From Uranotaenia lowii (Eukaryota > Arthropoda > Insecta > Diptera > Culicidae), in contig NC_073691.1 in the NCBI RefSeq assembly GCF_029784155.1, forward strand, positions 91,532,722-91,596,721: 64,000 nt of DNA, given 5' to 3'. The position numbers and the translations under genes are program-made. Under the pieces are notes generated by a model. The model had not been told where the DNA came from. It saw nothing but the letters and a program-made list of their open reading frames with translations, and did no database searches. Every line of letters starts with the position of its first letter. Positions within the stretch are counted from its first letter, which is position 1. Below are positions 45,211 to 55,360 of the stretch, in pieces.

Positions 45211-46690
45211 CTCTTCAGTCGATTTAGGGTCTTGTGCGGATACTTTTTCTAAATAAAATGAACTAAGATTTTCACGAAGATAATACAGTTTAAGCCCATC
45301 TGTTATAGGAAATCGTATCTATCGAAACAGAATACCCATTGCTGAGAAGAAAGAGGTGAAAGATTCCTCTTCTCCCTGTATCCGTGATTCGATTTCCTTC
45401 ATCAATAGTTCATCATAATGTGGAGGCAAAAACTGGTCCCGAAATTTCCGCTGAAAATCATCCCATGACCTAAAAAGTTAAATATTTCTCACGATACCAT
45501 CTTAAGGCTGTCCCCGTCAATGGATGTACTATCCCCGAAAGCATATCACCGTCCGACACGAATTCAGCTCGTTTATACAGCGAAACGGTGTCTAGGAATT
45601 CTTTTGGACTCATACCACCATCATTGCTAAATCAGACTCGCCATTGATGAATTGGTTTTGATTTAGGCCTACCATAACTAGGAGAAGGTGCACTACGATT
45701 CGCCAATAGATCGACGTATTGCTGGTTACGTGAATTAACCGATTCTTCTAATTGCTGCAACATCGTTTGCAACGTACCAACTTGTGCGCTGAGGTGATCA
45801 CATTCACTGTATGATCGGGAATAAAATGCTCAAAAGTAGTTGAATTCGGTCGCGAATGGAAAGGATGTTGACGCGGAGAAGGTGCAAGTAAATTACGTGT
45901 GCTCTTAGGTACTGTTCCGGTTCTATTTACTAACGCGCGGTGTAACAGGATATTCGTACGGAGGTAACTCTTCGTCCGAAACTATTCTGAGGCCGTCAAA
46001 TACTGTAACATGTTCCGAACAATTTCTAGACAATCTTTCTATTCTACCTAGGGCTTGTGATATAGTTCAGTTGGCAAGTCTGTTGTCTCCTGAGCCGATG
46101 TCCGTGAGTTCGAGCCCAAGAGTAAATATCGAACACAGTTGTACCGGATAAGTTTTTCAATAACTATCCGCCAACTGTAACGTTGATAAAGTCGCGAATG
46201 CCATAAATATGGTAAAACGACTATAATCGAAACAAAAAAAAATTCTATTCTACCAGCAATATCATTAATTGTTTTAATAATATCATCATCCTGAAAAGTA
46301 ATTTTAGTTTTGGATTTAGGTTTAATGGGGGTAGGATCGAACACGGTTGCATTATTCTTAAATGATTCCGGGAAACTCTCGAAGATTTGCTCTATGATAG
46401 ACTTAGTTTGGATAATGATGATCTCACGCGAAGTCTTGATACCACTATCTACCTCTGGCAAACGCAATCCTCTGTCATTCAAGTGCCCAAACTGCGAATA
46501 ATAAGGGGAAACCTCCGCAAATAGCTTGGTTTCCATTGTATCCTCCAGTTTGGGATACAATTTTTCGATGTATTGCAAAATCGTTTTCACCTCCAACTGA
46601 ACATCAACCAACGTATCCAAATTTCGAAAATTTATTTGTCCCAAATTCTCTTTATGCATTCTTTCTTCCAAAATTCTTTCACGCAATCCT
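45211..46690 (-). pseudogene. Gypsy gag region, decayed
   Basis: The frame from 46686 (MRERILEERMHKEN) reads through a long helical, charged segment with PLPEV-like and TKITFQDDDIIKTI stretches until the SINE at 46049-46242 interrupts it. Between 45211 and 46036 only short pieces remain in frame. No classic capsid major-homology motif was recognised; assignment rests on position upstream of the zinc knuckles. Confidence 0.55.
46049..46242 (+). mobile_element. tRNA-derived SINE, copy 2
   Basis: Begins TAGGGCTTGTGATATAGTTC, has the B box GTTCGAGCCC at 46108-46117, and ends CGAAACAAAAAAAAA. The perfect 12-bp target duplication TTCTATTCTACC lies at 46037-46048 and 46243-46254. It is nearly identical to copy 1 at 30145-30338 over its whole length. 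Confidence 0.95.
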
Positions 46691-48038
46691 CTATTAAGAG
46701 TGTTGGAAATAGAAATTGAAATTGAGATTTAAACCAAATGGTGGGACACCCAATCGTAACCATGTTTGCCTATATATAGGTACTAATCAAGCAAGTTCAA
46801 TGTTTTTTCCTAGCTATTTGGTTCCATTAGCAATTCACTTCCAAACAATTGCACCGTGCAATGATCTGTCTAAAATTGGCTGAATATCGCGAGACATTAG
46901 CAAAATCAGTAAAAAATGTCAATCTGAAAAAAAACTGGACGGGAAGGCATGCGGAAGATAAACGCCGATATTTGTTGCTGCTACACTTAACGACTGCTAA
47001 TGAACTCAGCATATGTAGGTAGGAGGATGGACCATGAGTTTGGACAAAAGCGCCTCAACACCTAATAACGGTAATACTATGTAGACAAAATGATGGTTTT
47101 CACAATGAGCTTCATTGTGGCGCGCGCTGTCACAATGAACGGGAGATGGCGGCTGACACTGGACTGGGCAGCATTTATTTGTGTATGCAAATGATTGCAA
47201 ATTGGCTCGTTCGTTGATCTCCTCCATAAATCAAACATGAGCTTCATAGTTTCGAGGAAAAAATATCAAGGTACCCCCACCTTTTCCTGATTTATTATCA
47301 TGAGTTTAAATTGAATCTAAATCGCCATAAATTAGTTTGAATGAATTATAATGCTTCTGTGCATAGTTTTATTTTTTTTCATTCCAGTTTATAAATTTTA
47401 ATCGGAGGTTTCGTTCCATACAAAGGTGGAGTTTAGTTGATCCACTAATGAAAGCTAATTAATGTTTTTCTATGTTAAATCATTTTTAATTGTGTCGATT
47501 TTCTCTTTGATCCGGCTAATAGAAGCTGTGTGGATGCCAAGCCCTTGCTAAGGTTTCGAGATTGAGATTGGGATTTTTCAAAAGTTATGAGAAAAAGTAT
47601 TAAAAAAAAGGTATTTCTCGATCTAAAATGAGGATATATGAACTACTCTTGAAAGAATATGTGTGTTCTTTCTGAGCTACAATAATTTGCTATTCTTATG
47701 GTCTTTCTCAGAACAATCAATAATGATTGATTTTCTATATATCATAACTATGGGCTCAGTTTACCCAACAAACAAAAACCAACTTTTCCTGATCAACGTG
47801 TAGAAAAAAAACCATCACAAACAAGTTCAGCTTCCCGGAAGTTGTCTTTTATTCTACCCCCAAATCTTCCCCGCTCTATACGTTACTGAATGTGCATTGT
47901 TGTCCGTGTATTGTTCTCCGTGTAAATAAGTTGATTCGAACCTCCCGTGTGTGTTTCCTTCCTGGTCTTGACGAAAAGCCCGAGGGTGTCGTTGCCGAAG
48001 TCAGCCATTAATTTGCTCTCGTCTGGGTATCGTTTCAG
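46691..48038 (+). other. End of the ~14 kb receptor intron
   Basis: No repeat identified with confidence. CACAATGAGCTTCATTGTG at about 47101 is a short hairpin. The acceptor GTATCGTTTCAG ends at 48038. The Met-like frame starting at 47947 (GTG) crosses this acceptor and is not a real start. Confidence 0.45.
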
Positions 48039-48771
48039 CATAAACACCTGTCGTCTGCACGGTAGCCCGACACATCATGGTGGCCATCATCATCATCACC
48101 ATCACGGCGGCCTCAGGCACGGAATCGACTTGATGGATGACCTCGCACTGCCGTATCAAGATCACAACCATCACAACTCTCCTATATCACCCAACTATCT
48201 GAATCTGTTTTCATCGTCGGCCGCGAGCACGGCCGTCCCTAATCCGCTGCATTCCACCGGATCCGGAACGACTGGTGGCCTTTCGAGTGCCGGCGCGGCC
48301 CTGCTCGATCCCCACAGCACCTTCCAGACAAACCTGGCCGGAGGTCTTGGCGGGGCAGGCAAAACTAACACAAATGTGATAATTAACAACACTGCAACAA
48401 ACACTACTACTAGGAGTAATCTAAGCTGTTGTAATAATCTTTTCCTCAACGATGGACGAACCGTGGGTTTAGATAGTAGCGCGCAATTAACGAACAACAA
48501 CATCCTGGGAATGGGGGGCCTGGGAGGGCTCGGGGTGCCCATGGACTCATCGACGGCCGTTCCGACGGTTCCGATAATCAACACGACCGTGGACAGTGGT
48601 CTGGGTGGTAGCGGAGGAACCGGAATAGGGGGCCTCGGAGGAAGCACAGACAGCACCGGTAAGGACAAGCCAACGCGAAATCGATGGCTGGCCTGCCCGG
48701 AACTGCACAAAGCAATGGACGGGGTCACGTACATTGCCGACCACACGAGAAAGGAGGAGGAGAGCACGAGG
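48039..48771 (+). CDS. nAChRalpha: Nicotinic acetylcholine receptor alpha-type subunit, long cytoplasmic-loop exon
   Basis: The exon follows GTTTCAG in phase 2, completing the Ser codon left by the 34087 (or directly the 18897) donor, and ends ACGAGG|GTAAGT in phase 0. It encodes 244 codons of TM3-TM4 loop: a His-rich run (HHGGHHHHHHHGG), LMDDLALPYQDHNHHNSP, Ser/Thr/Asn-rich and Gly-rich stretches (GMGGLGGLG, GLGGSGGTG), and finally CPELHKAMDGVTYIADHTRK followed by EEESTR. That last segment is the conserved amphipathic helix that precedes TM4 in insect alpha subunits. The next exon, expected to start with the VKEDWK-type sequence and TM4, was not found downstream. Loop length over 300 residues exceeds most alpha subunits and recalls Drosophila alpha3. 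GC content is much higher than the flanks. Confidence 0.9.
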
Positions 48772-48879
48772 GTAAGTTTCAGCACTATGTTTTACATTCA
48801 AGATAACAGACTTGATTGGGTCTACCTCTAGTCTTGGGGCGTTTTATTGCGATTTAAATTATTTATTAAGTATGAACAG

Positions 48880-50068
48880 TTAAGGAGAATGTCATAACGC
48901 ATAAAGCATCAGGTTTTGTTCGAATTAAATTTTACATTTTCTCTGTCAAAAAATCATTAAAAAGGCATAAGAGTGTTGCAAACATTTGGGGATAAAAAAA
49001 ACTACAAAAAAATTGAAAGGTGAATCTTCGATTTTCATTTTGATGCATTTTAGCCCAGTATTGCTCGATTTTCAAATTTCCTATGAAAATCAAAAACTTT
49101 AAAAACTATCTCACAATGAGAGAAATTATGTCATCATCATTTTGTTATCATTTAATAATAACTTTAAGAGGAGAAATCACCGTGAATTTGTTTTATGAAA
49201 TGAATTTGCGGCTTTATCGGTGAGGGTTAAAGAGTTGAAATGAAAGACGGATAGAAGAACAGAAGAAAATTCTAAGGTGGTGAAAAGAGCGAAGAGCATT
49301 TGAAATAGAAGCTTGACCATATGCTAAATTCTTTGTCCCGCATCAATTAACTGTATTGAAGAAGTAGTACCCAATAGAGAAGGCACTACATTTTTCGATA
49401 CAGTGAGTGTGCACATGTGCCGAACGGACAAAAATTTTTGCATGTGGTTGCTCTGTTAAGTCTTCTATTGTGCGATATCGTTCCATCGATGGCTAGGAAG
49501 ATTTCTTATTTTCGTTTTGTGCGGATGTTCCAACTGGATTGAGTTGTCGCATTTCTTCGCATTCATTTCTGACCGTTGACCGTATGCGACAACTCAATCC
49601 AGTTGGAACATCCGCACAAAACGAAAATAAGAAATCTACCTAGCCATCGATGGAACGATATCGCACAATAGAAGACTTAACAGAGCAACCACATGCAAAA
49701 TTTTTTGTCCGTTCGGCACATGTGCACACTCACATGGCGGTCGAACCATCCATAATTAACTGTATCGAAAAATGTAGTGCCTTCTCTATTGGGTACTACT
49801 TCTTCAATACAGTTAATTGATGCGGGACAAAGAATTTAGCATGTGGTCAAGCTTCTATTTCAAATGCTCTTCGCTCTTTTCACCACCTTAGAATTTTCTT
49901 CTGTTCTTCTATCCGTCTTTCATTTCAACTCTTTAACCCTCACCGATAAAGCCGCAAATTCATTTAATAATAACTTTATTACATTATATTAGAATATAAA
50001 TTAAATAAGTGTTATGGTATACAAATGTTGCATCTAACCCTGCTGTTGCATGATACCCCGTTTGACGG
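48880..50068 (+). mobile_element. MITE family A copy, interrupted by a giant hairpin
   Basis: Right end GCATGATACCCCGTTTGACGG|TA at 50068. The inner motif is GTTGCAAACATTTGGGG near 48974; the start is decayed. The hairpin at 49198-49965 interrupts it: CATTTAATAATAACTTTA stands at 49149-49166 and again at 49961-49978. Confidence 0.75.
49198..49965. repeat. Near-perfect long hairpin (arms 354 and 381 nt)
   Basis: Left arm 49198-49551, loop 49552-49584 (33 nt), right arm 49585-49965. The length difference is one 27-nt indel (ATGGCGGTCGAACCATCC plus 9 nt, present only in the right arm). I found about three substitutions along the arms. No coding frame of note. A transcript would form a long double-stranded RNA. 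Confidence 0.95.
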
Positions 50069-50488
50069 TACAGTAACCTAGGTAACATTGATCACCGTGG
50101 TAACTTGAAATTTTTCCACATTATCATCTAAAGTTAAAAAATCTGATAACTTTTTTTTCTACGTTTAAAAACCTATAAGTTGAGTTTCAAAATGGGAAAA
50201 ACTGAGGTTGTTTTCGAACATTTTAAATGTAAGTAAAAATTTAATTTCCAAATCTGAAATATCTATTTTTCGAAGGCTGGCAAACAAACACCCTTCCTGA
50301 TGGAATCCAAGCGTTCAGAAGCAGTAGGTTGATTTATGTGAGAGTTCAATGTTTTTCCTTAGTAAATATTAAGTTTTGGTGCAGTTTTTTGTTGCAGGTT
50401 GAGGTAAATTTTTGATATTTAAAAAAACTGGGAAATTTTCCAAGAAAAAGCCAGCCCAACACAGAAAGCTATAAACCCTATCAAATGG
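50069..50488. other. No supported gene
   Basis: AT-rich intron or intergenic DNA after the MITE; GGTAACATTGATCACCGTGG and following resemble other decayed MITE sequence near 16490. Confidence 0.35.
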
Positions 50489-50490
50489 TA

Positions 50491-51465
50491 GGGGAGAGTG
50501 GGGATACTTGATCCCCTTTTCTTATTTTCACCATATCTTTTTGAAAAAATTAAGCAAATCGCCGTCTTTGACATTTTCTGACAGCTTGTAACTTCAAGTC
50601 TCTATGCTCCAAAATTTAGAACGATACTTGAACCCGTTGATGAGCTAGAAGCATTTTCGTGGGAGTAAAAAAATTGCAATTTTTCTGAAGTTAGGGGAGA
50701 CTTGATCCCCTATTGAATGAGACTTGATCTTTTATTCAGGAAGCCCTAATCCTTGTATAAAAATGAAACAAAACCCCAAGATAGAATGTTAATTGACTAT
50801 TTTGGTCATGTTTGTTCTCATTTCACAGTTTATAGCAGACATAAGAAGAAAATTCTATAACTTTGTCTCAACGCTAATAACATTGCATACTTAAAGGCGC
50901 TATTTTTTATATTTAAGAGAAAATTAATAATTTTTGTTTTTTTCTTCAGACAATTGTTTGATAAATATTAGTTTTTGGATAAATATTAGTAATTTCGTAA
51001 TCAGCAATCATAACGATCAATTCAGAAGAAGAATATGCCGTTTGGAAGGGGGATCACTTGTACCCAACTCTAGGGGATCAATTGTACCCATAATCAACAT
51101 TTTAGAAAACTTTTTCTGAAAAAAAGTTGAGAGTTTTCCATTGCTTTGAAAATATGGCATTATGAACTTCATTTTACGCTCGAAAGATTGATACATTGGA
51201 ACAAATATTTTTGTCATAATTTTCCCATTTAAGGAACATTTTAAAGTGATGAAAAAAGATCTTCAAGTCACATTTTGTGAAATTTTTCAAACAAAGTTCA
51301 ATTACTCAAACAATTATTTTGTTAAAATTTTTTTACTTCAAGCTTTGTAATTTTGCTCATTTTGACACATTTTTCTAGAACATTTGATCTTTGCAAGACA
51401 TTCCAGTTTCGAGATATAGCTAAGGAATCAAGTGTCCCCAGGGATCAAGTATCCTCATTCTCCCC
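50491..51465 (+). mobile_element. MITE family B, intact copy
   Basis: TA (50489-50490) GGGGAGAGTGGGG at the left; CTCATTCTCCCC then TA (51466-51467) at the right. Internal order matches 28801-29714 throughout. About 975 bp, non-coding. Confidence 0.85.
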
Positions 51466-51591
51466 TAAAGTTTGAAGGAAACGTCGGTTACGATTTTTTT
51501 TTCTAAATTTTGTGGGACACGATAGCAAAAATAACCGCACTTAGTTCGATTCGAAATTAAATTTCCAATTTTTCGAACTATTACAATCACG

Positions 51592-51672
51592 TGCAACTTG
51601 TACCTACTATGAGTAGATCATTTTTAGCACTGGAGTTCTCAAAATGGTCTACTCATAGTAGGTTCAAGTTAC
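51592..51672. repeat. Short inverted repeat
   Basis: AACTTGTACCTACTATGAGT and, inverted, ACTCATAGTAGGTTCAAGTT surround a GATCATTTTTAGCACTGG centre with CATTTT paired inside. A small foldback or terminator-like hairpin; role unknown. Confidence 0.6.
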
Positions 51673-51719
51673 AGATCAATAAAAAAAACCTGCAAGGTTA
51701 GGTAATACTCTATTTTTTA

Positions 51720-52627
51720 TGTATCAAGGTTCTGTCGAAGCTTTGAACAAGCTGGAGTGTGCGTACCCAAGCTGGACTGCGAGACTCTCTGGAATTCAGC
51801 ATACATAATGTTGGAATATTTTACTAAGAACGAAACATTTATCCGAGAGCTGATCGACGAAAATCCACAAGTGCAGTTAACAGAAGAAGACTGGTAGTTC
51901 ATACATCAATTTGTTGAATCATTCCAACCAGTGTATTTTGCAACAGTTCGTTTGCAAAACAAATCTCTTGTGATGGATGATTTTTTTTTCATATGGCTTG
52001 AATGTTTGTTGCAGTTAGAAGATCTTAACGGCAACAGCATGGCCGACACCACGTCAAGCCGTGTTATTTCAGGGAAATGCCTTCCTTGCGGCTCTCTACT
52101 TGGATTCGCGGATCAATTATGCGGGTTCTGATTTTCTCTCAGATGATCAAAAAAATGCTGGGCTTCAGCATTTGATTAAGCTGTGGGAGCGTATTAAGGA
52201 GGACCACGAGGACATCAATGAGCCAAATCCAGCAGATTCGCTAGAAACTCCTGGTCCTTGCTGTTCCACCACTACTTTGTCGCGGATTGAAGATATGCTG
52301 AGGAAGAAAGATACAGTGTCAGATTTGCCCAAGCAGACGGTAGAAACTAAGCTGAGGGAATTGCCTTTGCGAAGTCGAGTACCATCAACTCAACCGGTTC
52401 TCGAATATTTTTGGAACATAAAAAGAACGGATCCAGTGCTGTATTCGCTGACCCGTGTCGCCTTTGCTGTACTCTGTACTCAAGTCTCGGCAGACCGTTC
52501 GTTTAGCGCTCTAAGCTTAGTATTGACCAATAAACGTTTGCGCCTAAGCGACAAAAATTTGGCAAACATCATGTTTGTCAAGTTGAACAGTGACCTATTT
52601 GCTATGGTCAACCCCCTGGCAACTTGA
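51720..52627 (+). pseudogene. hAT-family transposase, C-terminal half, frame-damaged
   Basis: Upstream pieces read LDCETLWNSAYIMLEYFTK, ENPQVQLTEEDW, then a stop codon (TAG near 51896), FVESFQPVYFATVRLQNKSL, a shift near 52050, and FLAALYLDSRINYAGSDFLS. The last frame (to 52627) ends with YSLTRVAFAVLCTQVSADRS, FSALSLVLTNKRLRLSDKNL and ANIMFVKLN, the hATC dimerisation domain with its SADRSFS and RLRL motifs. The catalytic N-terminal parts are missing. hAT enzymes move DNA with 8-bp target duplications. Terminal repeats of this copy were not found. Confidence 0.88.
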
Positions 52628-53642
52628 CGTTTCCCATACAAATCGCGTGTGCCAGTTTTTTCTGGTTCTCTGGTTCTGTCAAATCGAAAATCAAGCGACT
52701 TAACATGTCGGAAGGACGCATATATAAATATGTTTTATTTTAATCGATTCAACAAATGAAAAAAACGTTTAGAATTGAAATTAGCTGAGTTATACGTAAA
52801 GTGAATCTGTTTTCAAAAGTTCAGTCGAAGTAAACGGCACAAAAACGTAAATCTGTGTGTCTTTTATTAGGTTTAAAACTTCTGGACTGATCAAAATAAT
52901 TCACTGGTATACGGCAGATTTTAGGGAAAAAAACCCCTTCCATCGAAACTATTGATGACGATCTTACACAATAAATGTAAAACAAAACATTACAACAACA
53001 ATCATCGAGTGATTTTCATAAACTGCGATACATTTTATCTCTTTCATTGAAAATTGGATATCGTGCAATGACTTGCAGTCGCAAATATTCGTACAAAGGT
53101 TGACTGAAAATAGGTTAGCGTGTAGTACTTCGACAGATTTTACACTGATTTGACAGGTCGCACGAATGTAAAAGTTCGCAAAAATGTCGCATTCATGAGT
53201 GCGGAGTCCAATTTAGTGCGCTGCGATTAATATAAAAATTTTAGAATGGCAAAACTTTCACATTATAGCAGAACATTTCCTGTTTTATGGAAAAACTGTT
53301 CCTATACAATAAATAAATATTATTGAATGTGTATATAATAATTTCGGTTGAATCTTTTATTCATTCATTCGAAAGTTATGAATTTTCCTGATTCGCACCA
53401 CATTTGATGATGTGCCCTTTCCATACGCATGGCTCGAAAAGTTTGTAAACAAGCGGTACACATGCGACATCTGCGATTTTGAATTAGGCACACGAAACTC
53501 GCCAGAACTGTCAAGTTGCCAGGGGGTTGGCTATGGTACTTGTTAACCACACATGAGAAATAACTTTTTAATACTAATCAATCGTTTCTGTTTTTTTATT
53601 CATCGTACTTAAAGAAATTTTGTATAAGATTGATCAATTAAA
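52628..53642. other. Sequence between the hAT relic and the gap, with an inverted repeat of the hAT 3' end
   Basis: CAACCCCCTGGCAACTTGAC at 52610-52629 recurs inverted at about 53509-53530. A 61-codon minus-strand frame from 53550 has a Cys/His cluster (CRMCTACLQTF...HHQMWC) that could be part of a BED-type zinc finger of a hAT transposase, but this is weak. No host gene. Confidence 0.4.
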
Positions 53643-54142
53643 NNNNNNNNNNNNNNNNNNNNNNNNNNNNNNNNNNNNNNNNNNNNNNNNNNNNNNNNNN
53701 NNNNNNNNNNNNNNNNNNNNNNNNNNNNNNNNNNNNNNNNNNNNNNNNNNNNNNNNNNNNNNNNNNNNNNNNNNNNNNNNNNNNNNNNNNNNNNNNNNNN
53801 NNNNNNNNNNNNNNNNNNNNNNNNNNNNNNNNNNNNNNNNNNNNNNNNNNNNNNNNNNNNNNNNNNNNNNNNNNNNNNNNNNNNNNNNNNNNNNNNNNNN
53901 NNNNNNNNNNNNNNNNNNNNNNNNNNNNNNNNNNNNNNNNNNNNNNNNNNNNNNNNNNNNNNNNNNNNNNNNNNNNNNNNNNNNNNNNNNNNNNNNNNNN
54001 NNNNNNNNNNNNNNNNNNNNNNNNNNNNNNNNNNNNNNNNNNNNNNNNNNNNNNNNNNNNNNNNNNNNNNNNNNNNNNNNNNNNNNNNNNNNNNNNNNNN
54101 NNNNNNNNNNNNNNNNNNNNNNNNNNNNNNNNNNNNNNNNNN
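53643..54142. other. Assembly gap (500 N)
   Basis: Exactly 500 consecutive N, a round number typical of a placeholder, so the true size is unknown. Open frames running across it are artefacts. Confidence 0.99.
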
Positions 54143-54289
54143 TTGGTAGCATTTTTTCTAATATACTTCATCATTTAAAGTTTAAAAATTAAAGTTTAAA
54201 GAGCAAAAGGAAAAAGATATAAAGAAAAACAAAATAGAACAGTCAATAACTTAACAACGTGATACTTGCAGGTTATGTTTCTCAATAAT

Positions 54290-55360
54290 TTATTTCTTCG
54301 ATGAGCTTCGTACCTTTCCTGAAGAGGCCGTCTTCGGTTCTACGGCCAAAGCTTCAAGTGAGCTTTTTTTTGAACGACGCGTCTTCGATCTCCCTGGTCT
54401 CACGAACCCGTCATCATCACCGCTAACAGATGCTGTCGAACCGTCCGAGTGTGTTCTTTTCAAACCGGTGTTGGCGCTTTCCTGTGTCTCTATCTCCATA
54501 TCACCGTTGTTGTCATCAGAGCTTTCTGAACGACCTTCTGAAAGCACTTTGTCCGCTACCGACACCTCGACCCGTTGCACCTCTTCTCCTCCTGCAGGTT
54601 TCTCTTGCCTTGGTTGGTTTCGCATGGATACTAATTTGACCATTTTCAGCTCTTTCTCGCCCGTCTGGACCGGTGGACCAGAGTTCTGCAATGCAGCTGA
54701 ATAGGTCGGCTGGATTTCACTTATTCCGTTGATTTTCGGCATTTGTGTTTCAGGATTATTTTTTGTTTCCTGAACAACTCTCGGCTTCTTATTCTGAGGG
54801 CAATCCATCTTGAGGTGGCCCTCCATCTTACAGAGAAAGCACTTCTGTTTAAGGCCCTCATAATAGATGCGCCCACGACGATTGAGGAAATACAAAGTCA
54901 TGGGTATCTCTTTTTTCAGGTCCAAGTACACGCCCCTGACTCCGGTGTACAGGTCAAGCTCAAGCTCTGCAGGAAATTTTTCGCGTACTATTCTTTTGAC
55001 ACTGCCGTATTTAGATAGAACAGCTACAACATCCGAATCTGGAACTTCTGGTGGGAGCTCAAATATTCTCACGTATTTTGTGAGACCTCCAGCAATGCCC
55101 ATTTTAACCGTAACTTTGTCACCATTCGAGTATTCGAAAGTGTATGCTTCTGGATTTTGCGCCATAGCCTCTTTCATGCTGTCCTGTGTCTTGAACTTAA
55201 TAAAGACCGACCTTTCTTCGGCAATCTTATAGGCTGATTCCATGGTCTTCTTGTCAGCATCGAATGCTTTAACAAATCTGGCCACCTCTACCAGAGATGG
55301 ACCAGCTGCACCGTCCGGGAATTTGAACGAAATCGTGTCCTTAACTAGGCTTTCAGCCAT
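54290..55360 (-). CDS. Non-LTR retrotransposon ORF1 protein, intact (356 aa)
   Basis: Met at 55360 begins MAESLVKDTISFKFPDGAAG; the frame is uninterrupted to a stop at 54290. N-terminal two-thirds carries charged, RRM-like sequence (KYVRIFELPPEVPDSDVVAV, then YGSVKRIVREKFPAELEL), followed by a single zinc knuckle CFLCKMEGHLKMDC near residues 175-188 (CX2CX4HX4C) and a long Ser/Glu/Lys-rich tail ending in KVRSSSKK. Such ORF1 proteins bind LINE RNA. The organisation resembles ORF1 of mosquito LINEs in the I/R1/LOA group; clade not certain. ORF2 (endonuclease and RT) should follow on the minus strand, but only about 30 codons starting near 54174 (MMKYIRKNAT) are visible before the gap. The frame integrity suggests a young copy. 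Confidence 0.85.
   Translation of the reverse strand: MAESLVKDTISFKFPDGAAGPSLVEVARFVKAFDADKKTMESAYKIAEERSVFIKFKTQDSMKEAMAQNPEAYTFEYSNGDKVTVKMGIAGGLTKYVRIFELPPEVPDSDVVAVLSKYGSVKRIVREKFPAELELDLYTGVRGVYLDLKKEIPMTLYFLNRRGRIYYEGLKQKCFLCKMEGHLKMDCPQNKKPRVVQETKNNPETQMPKINGISEIQPTYSAALQNSGPPVQTGEKELKMVKLVSMRNQPRQEKPAGGEEVQRVEVSVADKVLSEGRSESSDDNNGDMEIETQESANTGLKRTHSDGSTASVSGDDDGFVRPGRSKTRRSKKSSLEALAVEPKTASSGKVRSSSKK

Larger units (their letters stand above)
41448..46690 (-). mobile_element. Ty3/gypsy LTR retrotransposon, decayed and interrupted
   Basis: Domains read gag - zinc knuckles - protease - reverse transcriptase - RNase H - integrase from high to low coordinates, the Ty3/gypsy order. Frames are broken in many places. 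Foreign insertions lie at 46049-46242 (SINE), 44214-44577 (ITmD37E fragment) and about 42780-43440 (unknown). The 3' side stops where the foldback element at 41447 ends. No LTR pair was identified, so the true ends are unknown. The element is not functional. Confidence 0.85.

Noticed and set aside
46049..46130. Functional tRNA gene
   Set aside because: A and B boxes are present, but the body continues into a SINE with an A-tail and target duplication, so it is a SINE head.
41448..46690. Intact, active LTR retrotransposon
   Set aside because: Multiple frame breaks, altered RT active-site box (CLDD), a damaged second zinc knuckle, three insertions and no LTRs found.
48195..48785. 196-codon minus-strand frame
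   Set aside because: Antisense of the receptor loop exon; Pro/Leu/Val composition mirrors the Gly/Asn-rich sense frame.
53620..54192. Frames of 170-190 codons spanning the N run
   Set aside because: Unknown bases translate as X; there is no evidence of coding sequence.
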